64,000 nt of DNA from Chloranthus sessilifolius (GCA_021018995.1 CM037598.1:72124671-72188670), one strand, 5' to 3'. Counted from the first letter of the stretch, positions 11,544 to 21,844 are shown. The notes: generated from the sequence alone by a model not told the origin. Numbers and translations are program-made.

Positions 11544-12585
11544 CTAATGAGATGAAAATGGTTGTCTAAACTGTTGGGGATTTCTTGATGCTTGGCAGTC
11601 CTTTACCATGTGTCCTGTCCTTCCACACCCGAAGCAGTGTCTCAGCGGCTTGGAGCAAGCTCGTGATACATGTCCTGGTTCTCCACAGTTATAACAGGTA
11701 GCCGTTGTGTATCGACATGGTGTGTTGCCATTGTTCCTTCCACATATCGTGTATGACAGCCTCGTAAATCCAACTCGTGTATCTTCGAATCGGGTCCGTT
11801 TTGATGCTACGTGTTGGGAGGAAGGTGCTCGCCAGTCTTCGCCTACCAGGTCCTTACGCTTCTCATGAGTTGGGCGATTTCGTTTGATATCTTCTTCTGC
11901 CTTCAAGGCTCTTCTAATAGATAGCTTGTAGTCTTCAGAGAATAACACGGAGAGGCGTTCTCGGATATCAGGTTTAAGGCCATATTCGAATTTCTGCGCC
12001 CTTTCTCCATCTGAGTTGGTGTCTGTAGAATCGTTCTAGGTCGACGAACTTGGCCTCATACTCGGCCACAGTCATGCTGCCTTGCTCAAGTTTAGCAAAT
12101 TCAGCTCCTTTATGCTCTCGGACATGTCGGGGAAAATACTTTTCGAAAAATATTCGTACGAATCTATCCCAAACAATGACTTCTCCTGCTGCTAACTCTG
12201 ATCTTTCCACCAATTGCCACCAACGGTGTGCCTCTCCAGCCAACAGGAAGATGGCAAATCTAGTCTTTTGCTCTTCTGTGTATCTCATTGCTTCAAGTAT
12301 CTTTTCAATATCCTCAATCCATCGCCCGACCACCAAAGGATCGGTGGTGCCTCTAAAGGTTGGGGGGTTCAATTTCTTGAATCTTTTCAAATCGCCTCCA
12401 CAGTCAGTGTGATTCGTGCCAGCTGATGTCGCGCCATTCCCATTAGGGACCAAGTGGGTTAGGGCAACAGCAATGGCTTCCAGGGCCCGAGCGGTAGTAT
12501 CAGATGTAGGTGGAACATGTGAGTTGTTTGCAGGTGTTACGGGTCTCCTAGTGCGTGGCGTCCTGATGCCTCGTCCTCGTACCAT
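11544..12585 (-). CDS. Chromovirus fossil: gag with zinc knuckles
   Basis: The first part starts MVRGRGIRTPRTRRPVTP and contains the retrotrans_gag core (FRGTTDPLVVGRWIEDIEKI, FLLAGEAHRWWQL, FFEKYFPRHVREHKGAEF). The distal part has CCHC knuckles (CYNCGEPGHVSRAC and CFGCGRTGHMVKDC). Capsid and RNA-binding roles follow from the family. Broken. Confidence 0.88.
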
Positions 12586-13481
12586 CTATAAATAAAATAA
12601 AATATAGTCTAGTCACTTTCCCTTATTTACGAGAATATTATTATTACTATGCTATGTCCATGACTCAATCGTATAAAACAAGAGGAAACAGTTCATTTCA
12701 TTCATAGATTGGCAATTACACAAGCATGATTGATACAAAAAGAACTTTCATAGTTTAAGACTTCATCTGAGTAGTCGCTACATAAGAGTTCACACCTATT
12801 CTAAACCTTAACAAAAAGGGACCATACGCTACAAGTCTAGTTCCTATCCTAAAGACCTTGAGATTTTTCCTTCCTTAGATCATTACAGTTCCTTACAAAT
12901 TTCCTATCTATCGTAGTTTAATTCTGGCCAAACAGGTATCCTTATCCCTAGAGTGTTCTTCCTCGGTCATCTCTGATCCAATGTAGTCAGAGATTTGGAT
13001 GGGTCATGCTCAGTGGCGTTTTCTTCATCATTGGCCAATTCTTCCGCATCGTCCAACTCTTCTGCATCGTCTAATTCTTCCGCATCGTCCAACTCTTCCG
13101 TATCTCGTTCGTCCTCACTTGGGTCGCTCATCTCTCCTTCGCTGAGATGGTATGTCTCCTCTTCAGGGTCATCAAAGTTGTCTGCCACTTCCTCCTTGGA
13201 GGGTCAATTTTTGGGTAAGGTAGGTGGAGGAAGAACGCGTTCTACGTGACGTCCCTGATATACGTTGTCGTAGATGATTTCGGACGCCCCCTGAGGTACA
13301 TGATGGCTGGCCATCCTATAATAGTAGGATTGGGGCAGTCCAGTTGTTTTTCTCGCTGTCCTTTTCGCCGTCATTTCCTGAACACTAAGGACACAATGTC
13401 ATAATCGGATAGTGGTTACTCATTCTAATCCTAGCCTATGGGTCCACTCCCTAAGGCCTCCTAAGGTTTCATTAAACCTAT
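12586..13481 (-). other. Untranslated leader of the chromovirus
   Basis: This stretch separates the primer site (13482-13493) from the gag start. Apart from the small acidic ORF at 12967-13188 no coding signal is seen. Leaders of this length are usual for Tekay-type elements. Confidence 0.6.
12967..13188 (-). CDS. Small acidic ORF with 6-residue repeats in the chromovirus leader
   Basis: A 73-residue frame between the primer site and gag, starting MADNFDDPEEETYHLSEGEM and containing a fourfold ELDDAE-type repeat from an 18-bp tandem unit. More than a third of its residues are Asp or Glu. No family is recognised. It may be a leader ORF or just an in-frame microsatellite, and its position before gag means it could affect gag translation. 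Confidence that it was ever expressed is low. Confidence 0.35.
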   Translation of the reverse strand: MADNFDDPEEETYHLSEGEMSDPSEDERDTEELDDAEELDDAEELDDAEELANDEENATEHDPSKSLTTLDQR

Positions 13482-13493
13482 GCTTTGATACCA
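13482..13493 (-). promoter_or_regulatory. Primer-binding site (tRNA-Met type)
   Basis: Minus-strand TGGTATCAAAGC, two to three bases inside the 5' LTR end at 13497. It closely matches the plant initiator tRNA-Met complement TGGTATCAGAGC and fixes the right LTR as the 5' LTR. Confidence 0.85.
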
Positions 13494-13496
13494 AAC

Positions 13497-16119
13497 TGTC
13501 ACGCGCCAAAATTCTATACACTGCGAACTTCGGAGCATGAGCAAATTCAATAATCAAAACAGAACTAAAGTGGAACAAAACACGCAATTGGATACTTCAT
13601 TTATGATCACAAAAATAAGGGTACATCATTATTACAGTTCATTGTTCATTGTAAATACAATTATAATTCAAAAGTCCCCTACAACCATCTCAAGATCTGA
13701 CTAACTCCTTGGCTTTAATTTAGGAGGTCCTTTAACGTCTCCTCCTGTGAAGTCTGATGATTAACTCGATCCGCCGCTGCAATGTTAACAACGGGAGTGA
13801 GATAAACTCAACAAGTGCCCCCCCTAATAATATCTATTAAACTAAGTCTTAAAAACAAGATGAGAGAAAATTCATAGATGAACATTCCTTCGATTTCAGC
13901 AGGAGTTGCATATATATAAACGGTTTAGCCATTTATTCTCAATACATTGCATGTGCACTATCATCAAGTATGAATGAGGTGTATGCGTGAAAAACGTGAA
14001 ATTTTTCTTTGAAAGGAAAACAAAAGAAAATAACTTAACATCAACGATTACACGGTTATAAGTGTAAGTGCTACTACTATAGTACCAGATCCATGGTACA
14101 GCCACATGTGACCCCTTTTGGACTTCACCTCCGTCCAGGTCGTCCTTACCACATCACATTACATATGTGAATCTCACACCTTATCGTGGCAGGTCGGTAG
14201 GCAATGTATATATATCTTCTTCATATGAGGAAGCATTAATCACGGACATTCGTCCCAACCCATGCCTGCCCGATGGGGGATCCACACAAGGAATATCATA
14301 TACTTATATCAATGAACGACATATGCAGTAGAGAAATCATTTGTTCAACAATTGATGTCTTCCATAATCAAGATGGTATTCATGATGCTTTTTGAAAAGA
14401 TGTGAATACTATGGTCAATCCAGTTTCCTAATCACTTCCTCTTCCTATTAGTTCATGATAACTCATGCAATAACTATGCTTGCTCGTATGTTCAAATACA
14501 TGACCTGCCATCAAGGAGTCGACTACAATTACTTCATGCAGAATTCCAATTATAAGTCATAAATGTTAGAGATAAAAGAGCAAGTCCTTACATGATTATT
14601 CTAGCATATTTATAATATCATCACCCCATGATGTCTCGCAGATGTATCACACTACCTAAGGGTTTCAGTTCATAATTATAGGGTTGTGCATAATCGCATA
14701 TATATACACTGTATTTACTTAGTACTAATTATTTGAACGAAGTCGAGTGATAAGGGTAGGTCACTTGCCTTGATGCATGCTTCCTTGATGATCACAATGA
14801 GGGTGGTTGAAGCTCGGGTTGCTCAACGTGTTGCCTGTATAATAATAAGGTGTGTTAGTGCCAAGTGACGACTCGATCAAGAGTTGAATGACTACGTGGG
14901 AAATATGAGTTAGGAGTCGAATCGGTTCACGAAAGGGCTAGCCGATAGGGTATCGCTTGGGATGGGTTGAGTTTCGAGATCGAATGGGATCATGATATGC
15001 CGATAGGGTATGACGATCGAGTAGGTCATAATACCGGAATATTACGAAAGGTAAACACAACCTTACCTCGATAACCCATGATAGGGCATATACTTTTGTA
15101 AATATTAAAATCTATTCTATATGATATTAAACCTAGTAAATAGACATATTCGGAAAATGTTATATAAAGTAGGTTAATAATAAAATACTCTAACAGCCTA
15201 TAGGTTATAAACCCTAATATTTTTAATAGTAAAAATAAATAAATAATAATATGGGTCTTAAAAATATAGTAAATATAATAGATATATACATATACGAATA
15301 AATATATACCGGTTCATAATATATATGGGCATATAAAATAGAAAATACAAATGAGATGACAGGGTTTACATGGACATAGATATGAGTCAAAATAAGGAAA
15401 ATAGCTTGTATAACCCTTATACCTTATATGTCATATATATATATATACATCTAGAAGTAAAAAGACATTTAAGTGTCACTGTTATGTGACAAAGCAGAGA
15501 AAAAGAAGGGTTGCTGGATTGATGTTGGCGTGCGAGAAAGAAAATGGTGGGATTGACAGAAAAGAGGGAGATACACAGAGGGAGTGAAGACTGCATTGCG
15601 GGGATCGGTACTATCGTTAGATGGCACCGATCGCAGCCGTAGAGATGGAAATGATCACTAAGTGTAAACGATCGTGACGGCCGCAGGGGCATCAAAATGG
15701 GCGATAACGATCGCTCCGATGATCGTGGCTGGAGGTTGAGCCGGCCAAAAGAAAATAAAAGATGAAGAGCAGAGGAAGGAGAAGAAGAAGAAGAAGAAGA
15801 CCTTACCAGTTGAATAGTTGGTGGAGAAGAAGGGGGTCGATTCCTATTTATAGCCAGAGAGGGTTGGTGGTGGCGTGAAGGAGAGTGGTGATGTGTGCAG
15901 GCGAGCCTGCCGTCGAACGGCGCTGGACAACCGGCCATGCCGAGCACCATGCCTCCGTAGCGAGGTTCTCGCTTCAGCCTCTAGGTCGACAGATGGGGGT
16001 AGGTGGGAGAAAATTTGGGTGTTAAGCAGAATAGCAAAATTTGGGGTTTTAGGTTGGGTCTGGCCTGGGCCTGAGTTGGGCCATGGGAATGGGTCGGTCA
16101 GACGGGTTGGGTCCTCACA
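13497..16119 (-). repeat. 5' LTR of the chromovirus (right)
   Basis: 2623 bp bounded by TGTCACG at the plus-strand start and CTCACA at the end. It is followed by the AGTAA duplication. A TATAAATAGG box on the minus strand at 15843-15852 lies where transcription toward gag would start. It is nearly identical to 5332-about 6560 and then about 5-6% different from the rest of the left LTR. Confidence 0.9.
15843..15852 (-). promoter_or_regulatory. TATA box of the chromovirus 5' LTR
   Basis: TATAAATAGG on the minus strand, in the promoter position of the 5' LTR. The matching box in the 3' LTR is at 7692-7701. Confidence 0.7.
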
Positions 16120-16124
16120 AGTAA
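16120..16124. repeat. Target-site duplication (AGTAA), right copy
   Basis: AGTAA directly follows the LTR end CTCACA and matches 4233-4237. Confidence 0.88.
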
Positions 16125-17040
16125 TGGACAGAGTTTGAAGCATGGGGGGCAATCTCTCCACTGGAATGGTTGCGAGTTTAGGACAATTATAGAGAGATAA
16201 AGATAGTAGGGAGGTGAGGTTTTGGAAACCCTCTGGCAAGGACGCGAGTTTAGGAATATCTTGAATATCTAACTCTTTAAGACATGGGAAGTCACCTTCT
16301 TCAACACCACACCACTCCTCTAAATTTCCCATTCCCTTAATGGTAAGTTTTGTAAGGAAAGGTAGCTGCCCAAGAGGAGGGAGGATTTTGCATGATTTAC
16401 AATCACCTAATTCAATAGCTACCAGTTTGGAGAAGGATGGATCCGACATCCAACTTGGAAAGCTGTCACCACCATAACCCCATATTAATAGCTTTTTGAG
16501 GTTGCTACTATTAGGTTGGAGGCTTTCAAGTGTTTCCTCATCAACAACCTTTACATCTCTTCCATATCCTCGTCCCCAATTCAACTCTAACCTGTCAATA
16601 TATTGCTTATTCTTCAATTCAGCGTCTTTTGCATTCACCACATTCTCCAGTAGTGAGATGCCTAGTTTACCTCTCAGATTGTTCAATTCTTTAGCTCTCC
16701 TATCTCTCCTCCACTGCTCTCTTTACCAACAATGAAATTGGAGTGTGTTTGGAGACATGTTAATTTTCCAATCCCTTGCGGCATCCAACGCACTCTAGAA
16801 TATTTATCAAAAGCAAGATGTCGAAGGCTTATAAGGTTTCTCATATCCTTGGGTAACTCACACAGTTGATGATTGTCAATGACATCAAGTGTTTGTAGGT
16901 TATAAAGGTTACACACCGAGTCAGGAAATCTTTCAATAAGAGTACGAGAGAGGTCAAGGGATCGCAGATGTTTCAAATCACCAATTGAATCAGGCAGCTC
17001 TTTAATTCTTGTACCACTCAAATTCAACACTCGAAAGCAT

Positions 17041-17100
17041 CTATATCCTTGGAAGAATATATTATGAGGGTTCCAACTATATCCTTGGAAGAATATATTA
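17041..17100 (-). repeat. 36-bp tandem duplication in the LRR start of the resistance pseudogene
   Basis: The string CTATATCCTTGGAAGAATAT occurs at 17041 and 17077. It adds 12 residues in frame (NIFFQGY seen twice) just before the CFRVLNLSGT repeat, which is the normal entry into the LRR of this family. Confidence 0.85.
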
Positions 17101-18725
17101 ATGGTTCCAAAGTTATTTTGATTTATCAATACAAATGTGGGTAGGCTTTTGCATTTGTAAAAGCTCTCAGGGATTGTTTGAGAATATTTTGTATAAACCA
17201 ATGATGAATAACGAACTTTTTCCGAAAAATGAAATTCTCTCTCATCCTCCATTCTAAAACATTGGCCTTTTGAAACTGATTGTGCTACATCATGAATCAT
17301 GGCGTGCATTTTGTATGCGTAACTTGGTCCATAATACCTATCAATTCCTTCATATTGAAAAATGACCTCCACAACAGGTCATCAAAATACCCGCGACCTA
17401 TATCTTCCATTTCCATTCGCCCATCACATCTAATAAAACCCTCCCTCATCCACATTTTGACTAATTTCTCCTTATCAAATTCGAAATCCTTGGGGAATAA
17501 AGAGCAATACTCGAAACATTGTTTCAAATGAGATGGAAAATGATGATAGCTCAATCTTAGAATAGGCAAAATATCATTTTTTTCTTGTGGTAATTCCCAT
17601 ATTTCACTTTCCAAGATATCATTCCATTCTTTTTCTTCTCTCTTAAATAGTAAGAGACCTCCAAGTGTCTTGGCAGCCAAAGGCACACCTTTGCACTTCT
17701 TAACAATGTTCACACCAATTGCATCTAGATTTGGATGTTTATAATAACTTTCATTTGCCAATGCCCTTTTTCTGATTCTAAACAATTTTCATCGGACAAA
17801 ATCCCTAATTGAAAAGAAGGAATTGTGCCCATGATCCTTGAAACTTTCTCGCTTCGAGTGGTAACTATAATTTTACTTCCTTTTGCCCCACATCTTAAGG
17901 GAGCTTTTAGTACATCCCAATCGTTGGGATCCTCGCTCCACATATCATCTAATACAAGTAGAAATTTCTTCCCCTCCAATTCCGCTTGAAGATGTTCTAC
18001 AAGTGCGCTTAGGTGATCAAAACTAGGTGTTTCCTTGAAAGCTGACACTATAATTTCTTTTACTAGCCTCTTCAAGTTAAAATCTTCAGACACACAAGTC
18101 CAAGCTCTTGTGGGGAATTGCTTGCGTACAGTCTCGTCATTATAAATAAGCTGTGCAAGGGTCGTCTTCCCTAAGCCTCCCATGCCAACTATGGGAATAA
18201 CAGAGACGTCCGACTCACTAGACCCATCGAACATCAACAGATTTATTAACTTCTCCTTCTCCTTTTCTCTACTGAAAATATCTAATTCCTTTATGAAAGA
18301 GATATTTTCCAATCTCTCTCTTCTCCCAGGTCGGCAGCCTCCATCTCCCTCAGGAAAAGAATGAAGATGGAGATCATTCTTTTCCTTTGAAATATTATCT
18401 AATCTTTTGATTACATCCTTAATCTTATGTGCTTCCACTTGCTAGTTTGAATTTTGAGGCGTAAACTTTTCGTTGAAAACTCATCCAGCACGTCATCAAC
18501 ATCGAATAAGACATCTTTAAGCTTCATTAGCCAATCTTCTACTTCTTTCGATTGGACTTGCTTTTCCTTAGCATCTCCGATCACAACTTGAATTATTGTT
18601 AACAAATTCGATAGCTTTTCCAAATCTTCGTTAACACCCCACACCAATCCCAACTCTTTAACCATTTTTGAGCCTAGCGTTTGAAAGGCTGGCTTAAACA
18701 AAGCTGACATAACTGACTCAGCCAT

Positions 18726-18860
18726 GCCTTTAATTTTTGTTTTAGAGAAGGTGAATCTTCAAGTACGAGATGTTAGATTATAAATTGGGAAAAGATAACG
18801 ATGAAATTGGTTTGTAGACTAGATTCTAGTTCTTCCTTTGTGTGTACGTTGACTTCACAA
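18726..18860 (-). other. 5' flank of the resistance pseudogene
   Basis: About 135 bp between the start codon and the (TA)n run. It should hold the 5' UTR and core promoter. I see no clear TATA box separate from the microsatellite. Confidence 0.4.
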
Positions 18861-18880
18861 TATGTATATATATATGTATA

Positions 18881-18940
<60 letters not shown>
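18861..18940. repeat. (TA)n microsatellite with TATG/TGTA interruptions
   Basis: About 80 bp of TA repeats sit between the resistance-gene promoter and the DNA element on the right. Long TA tracts are favoured targets for some plant DNA elements, so it may mark an insertion point, but no matching end was found. Confidence 0.9.
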
Positions 18941-18942
<2 letters not shown>

Positions 18943-19220
18943 GCCCGGGGATATGTGCTCGGGCGTAGAGATATCTCTGCGCATATTGATAGGTGCTTGA
19001 CATGTAGCGCCTCTGTCTCTGATGCGATAGTCCCTCATTTTTCTAATTTCACCACGTTTTAACCATGGTTACCACTGACACTGACAAAATCAGAATAACA
19101 AAAATGTGGCGAGGCGCTGGGAGTCCATGCCTGACATCCTGATTTTGTCTGATGTAATATCATTAATTAAAAGCGGCGCATGATATCGTGGTTTTTAATG
19201 GTGGACATTACAATTCGAAA
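18941..19220. other. Left border zone of the motif-rich DNA element
   Basis: No gene. It contains GGCCCGGGGATATGTGCTCG and an AGAGATATCTCT palindrome near 18976-18987. From about 19150 it shows the first of three related blocks that recur near 19838 and 20179. The exact element end could not be placed because I found no inverted terminal repeat or 9-bp duplication. Confidence 0.4.
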
Positions 19221-19224
19221 TTAC

Positions 19225-19340
19225 GCTTCGGTACGAAGCGAAAATGCTTCCGAACGAAGCGTTTAACGCTACTAACCGAAGTGTTTGCGCTTCGTAACGA
19301 AGAGTTTGCGCTAGTAACCAAGGCGTTTGCGCTCCCTATG
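19225..19340. repeat. Motif cluster 1: five GAAGCG...GCGCTTC-type units, 21-22 bp apart
   Basis: Units begin near 19235, 19256, 19278, 19299 and 19320 (GAAGCG or variants followed by a TTTGCGCT or AACGCT half). The preceding CGCTTCG-GTA-CGAAGCG at 19224-19240 is a perfect inverted repeat. This is the first cluster of the element. Confidence 0.8.
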
Positions 19341-19412
19341 TGAGATGAAAGACGATTTCCTTCTGACACGTAGCACGTCTGGCCTTGCTTCATTTATTAC
19401 TGTCGTCAGAAC

Positions 19413-19832
19413 CAAGGGTTAAAATATTGGATTTTCGATACATATCGTCCGATACATTCAATATATCGGGGATACATTGAATGTATCGGTTCAATACATT
19501 TTTTTTTTTCAAAAAATCTAAAAAATCAAATTATCGTCCGTATCGTTCGATATGTATCGCGTATCGGCGATACATTGAATGTATCGTTTTGATACATTAA
19601 AAAAAAAAAAATTTAAAAATCAAATTATCGGATGATAATTTGAAATTATCACCCGATAATTTCAAAGTATCGTCCGTATCATTCGATACGGGCAGTACAT
19701 TGCCCGTATCGGACGATAATTACCCTATTTTTTAGGGGGTACGATACATAGGCAATGTACCGTACCGCTCAGGTCCAAAACCGATACGTATCAAGCGATA
19801 CGTATCGGTATCTGACAATTTCTTGACCCATG
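19413..19832. mobile_element. hAT-type MITE (420 bp) with 8-bp target duplication
   Basis: The ends are CAAGGGTTAAAATATTGG and, reversed, CATGGGTCAAGAAATTG, which are imperfect terminal inverted repeats of the hAT CA-GGG type. GTCAGAAC occurs on both sides (19405-19412 and 19833-19840), the 8-bp duplication expected of hAT elements. No coding sequence. The interior is built from repeated CGATACGTATCG/TATCGTCCGTATCG strings that can fold on themselves. It sits inside the left end of the motif-rich element and is therefore younger than it. Confidence 0.82.
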
Positions 19833-19840
19833 GTCAGAAC

Positions 19841-20299
19841 ATTAAATGAGAAGTGGGGCACGACTTCGTGTTCTCAATGGTAATCATTACCATTTTAATT
19901 GAATGTCTGAGAGACTCCTTCGGGCACCCCTTTGGGGAGTCCATTAATTGGCAGAATATTTAACATTTATTGGTCGAATGCTGAAAATTAATAGCCCTTC
20001 TATCAGAGGAAGTTTCGCTCCCCATGATAAGCGTTGACGCTATCTCCTGTTAGTGAATACGCTACGACAAGGAAGCGTTAGCGCTTCATACATGATACGA
20101 AGCGCCCCAAAATTTGACACGTTGCACCATTATGTGCAAAGCAACCTCCGAACACATTTCAGTTATTACTATTGTTAGAACATTAAATAAGGAGCGGGGC
20201 GAGATAGACGAGATTATGGCCCGTGACATCGTGGTGTGCAATGGTCATCATTCCCATTCGAGAAAAATATTTAAGGGCGTGAAAAATATTTGGGAAATA
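19841..20299 (+). promoter_or_regulatory. Repeated 5' region of the DUF1985/Ulp1 gene
   Basis: Blocks starting AACATTAAAT at 19838 and 20179 share a following GAGAAG/GGAGCGGGGC and CGTGnTnTnnAATGGT. A third, more diverged block lies near 19158; it is about 250 bp away once the MITE is removed, and the other two are about 340 bp apart. Motif copies AAGCGTTGACGC (20029) and GAAGCGTTAGCGCTTC (20072-20087) lie within. Given its position it is likely the promoter region. A possible TATA-like ATATTTAAGG is near 20266. Confidence 0.45.
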
Positions 20300-20880
20300 T
20301 CTGCTCAATGATTTGGTCTTTCGTGTATTCTTTGTGGCTCCAAAGGGCGTGAAAAACATCAACAACCTCCTGGACGCAATCATCAAGTTCTGGGACATGA
20401 CAACGTCTGAAATTTTGGGACTGCCAAGTCTGACATTATCAAATTTCGGGCCCCTGATTTTGCCTTGATAACTGGTCTTCAAATGACCGACTTTGTCATT
20501 TACCTTGCGAGGTTGGAGATTCCTGAAGAACGAACCATTAGATATAGGTTTTTCAAGGGCTTTCAAGAGGTTAAAAGGTCACACATCGAAGCGGCGATTA
20601 TGAGAGTCGAGCAGGATGCTGACGACGACTTTCTGAAGCTCTGTCTGTTGTTCGTCCTTGCAACCGTCCTCTTTCCAAACTCACATTACAACCTCGACAA
20701 CTCTCACCTCCGCCTAGTTGATGATCTCTCCAATTTCAACTTATATCCATGGGGTTCGTCACGCGTACACTCATCTTCTAGGGTACTGAAGAAAGTGAAG
20801 ATGATGAGGGGTAGAGCTGAGAAAGTAAAGGCAGGACAGCAATACAATATTTATGACTGCACTATTTCCCTGTAGGCAAA
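20300..20880 (+). CDS. DUF1985 exon
   Basis: An upstream part reads LNDLVFRVFFVAPKGVKN. After a frame change the exon continues KFRAPDFALITGLQMTD, then LKLCLLFVLATVLF and LVDDLSNFNLYPWGSSRVHS. The F-F-LITGL block, the LCLLF--ATVLF helix and the DDL--FN-YPWG block are what I know from plant DUF1985 proteins, which occur almost only in transposon-linked genes. In Arabidopsis VANDAL elements, DUF1985-type proteins (VANC) are, as I recall, the DNA-binding anti-silencing factors. Confidence 0.75.
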
Positions 20881-20968
20881 TGCCGTCTCTCAAAGAATGT
20901 CCTGTTTTATTTCCTATGAAGCGCTGACGATTACGAAAGTCATCTAATATTTATTTTATTTTTCTCAG
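20881..20968 (+). other. Short intron with one motif copy
   Basis: Contains GAAGCGCTGACGA at 20918-20930 and a pyrimidine-rich acceptor. The 5' splice site is not clear. Confidence 0.4.
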
Positions 20969-21100
20969 ATATGGGCATACGAGATTAACGATAGGTGCGC
21001 CCCACACAAGGTTACTGGCACCGTCAGTTTCGCAAGGCTGCTGAAGGAGGAAGCAAATGACCAAAGGAGGCTTTCCTACATTGCAAAATTCGAGCACAAG
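20969..21100 (+). CDS. Second exon (IWAYE segment)
   Basis: Open frame IWAYEINDRCAPHKVTGTVS between a TTTTTCTCAG acceptor and an AAG/GTAAAT donor. A W-A-Y/F-E segment following the YPWG block is typical of this gene family, which supports the exon. Confidence 0.7.
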
Positions 21101-21372
21101 GTAAATTCGAAATGAGGCGATATCGTATCTAAATATAGGCGCTATCGCTATAATGTAGAAGTGCAACCACTTCCAAATGAAGTGAGGGCGCCCCTAACAG
21201 GAGCACAATCGCTACGAAATAAAGCGATGGCCCCTTTAATACGAGTGCAATCGCTATTATATAAAGTGATGCCGCCTCTATAACAAGCGCAATTGCTTCT
21301 TAAAGAAGCAGTCACGCATTCCCAAATTCTTAATCAGTAAAAAATAATATGAAATATCTATCATCTTGTTAG
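21101..21372 (+). other. Intron with scattered motif halves
   Basis: Contains GCGCTATCGC near 21132, GCGCCCCTAAC near 21189, AAAGCGATGGC near 21222 and GCAATTGCTTCTTAAAGAAGC near 21288 as diverged motif copies. Confidence 0.5.
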
Positions 21373-21785
21373 CCGCTCGCATCCAGCAACTGGAGGCTAC
21401 AAGCGATGAAAGTGTCATCCTTGTGGTAGCAGGCGCAGTGAAAGCAGGGCAGAGACCTGCGAAATCGGGTGAAAGATAATCGGTCCCTCTCATTACTGTG
21501 CACAGGAAAAGAATGGACATTGATGTGATTAGCTCCTCGAACGAGGAAGAGGCAGAGGAGGAAGAAGAAGAAGAGGCAGCAGAGGAAGAAGAAGAAGAAC
21601 TCATTCTTCGTAAGTTTGCGAAACTGCGGATTGATGAAAAATGGAAGCAGTCTGTCGATTCAAGAATTGCAGACTGTGAGAGGTCAATCGACGACCTCCG
21701 TATAAAGATTGTTCAACTAGAACAAGAGAACCAACAACTAAAAGCAAAGGTTCTTCAACTGGAAAAAGAGAACCAGCAATTGAAG
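21373..21785 (+). CDS. Acidic and coiled-coil exon
   Basis: Starts AARIQQLEATSDESVILVV and ends in a heptad coiled coil (IDDLRIKIVQLEQENQQLKA, then VLQLEKENQQLK) just before a GTATGC donor. A run of about 20 Glu/Ala residues precedes it (about 21540-21600). The coil suggests a dimer, which would suit recognition of a palindromic DNA site. One in-frame stop near 21477 argues that either this exon starts later or the copy is dead. Confidence 0.65.
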
Positions 21786-21844
21786 GTATGCTTCTAAACT
21801 ATGTTGGATAAATGTTGAGCTTGCGGAAATCCAATGACGAAACA

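Larger units (their letters stand above)
4238..16119 (-). mobile_element. Ty3/gypsy chromovirus (Tekay/Del-like), about 11.9 kb, inserted in a resistance gene
   Basis: The element has terminal repeats, a tRNA-Met-type primer site next to the right LTR (13482-13493) and a polypurine tract next to the left LTR (7969-7982 as its complement). In minus-strand order it carries a leader, gag, protease, RT, RNase H, integrase and a chromodomain-like tail. A 5-bp AGTAA duplication flanks it. LTRs of about 2.6 kb and the domain order fit the Tekay/Del lineage. The coding part looks broken, with roughly half a dozen to ten interruptions. LTR divergence is mosaic (under 1% in one part, about 5-6% in the rest), so the insertion is perhaps 1-2 million years old under the often-used grass rate, with a later exchange. 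It lies in the same orientation as the gene it interrupts. Confidence 0.92.
16120..18725 (-). pseudogene. CC-NBS-LRR disease-resistance pseudogene (RGA type), main part
   Basis: A host immune-receptor gene that would have bound nucleotide and sensed pathogen effectors in the cytoplasm. It starts at ATG 18725 (MAESVMSALFKPAFQTLG) with an Rx-N coiled-coil domain (VEDWLMKLKDVLFDVDDVLD). The NB-ARC follows: P-loop GMGGLGKTT near 18170, kinase-2 LLVLDDMW near 17950, RNBS-B GSKIIVTTRS, GLPL-type CKGVPLAAKTLGG, RNBS-D CFEYCSLFPKDF, and MHAMIHDVAQ in place of the usual MHDLVHDLA. Leucine-rich repeats then run to LQTLSIT at 16120, where the chromovirus interrupts it, and the end resumes at 4146-4232. 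Frame changes lie near 18430 (with apparent loss of the linker before AHKIKD), about 17785, about 17360 and about 16685. No intron is evident. Dead before or after the insertion; the order is not shown. Confidence 0.92.

Noticed and set aside
12995-13249. 84-residue Ser-rich frame on the plus strand
   Set aside because: It is the antisense shadow of the acidic 18-bp repeat in the chromovirus leader.
15844-16119. C-terminal extension of the resistance frame (DPTRLTDPFPWPNSGPG...)
   Set aside because: This is LTR sequence read through by chance. The true continuation lies at 4146-4232.
18773-19062. Frames rich in Tyr-Ile across the (TA)n tract
   Set aside because: Products of the microsatellite in both strands.
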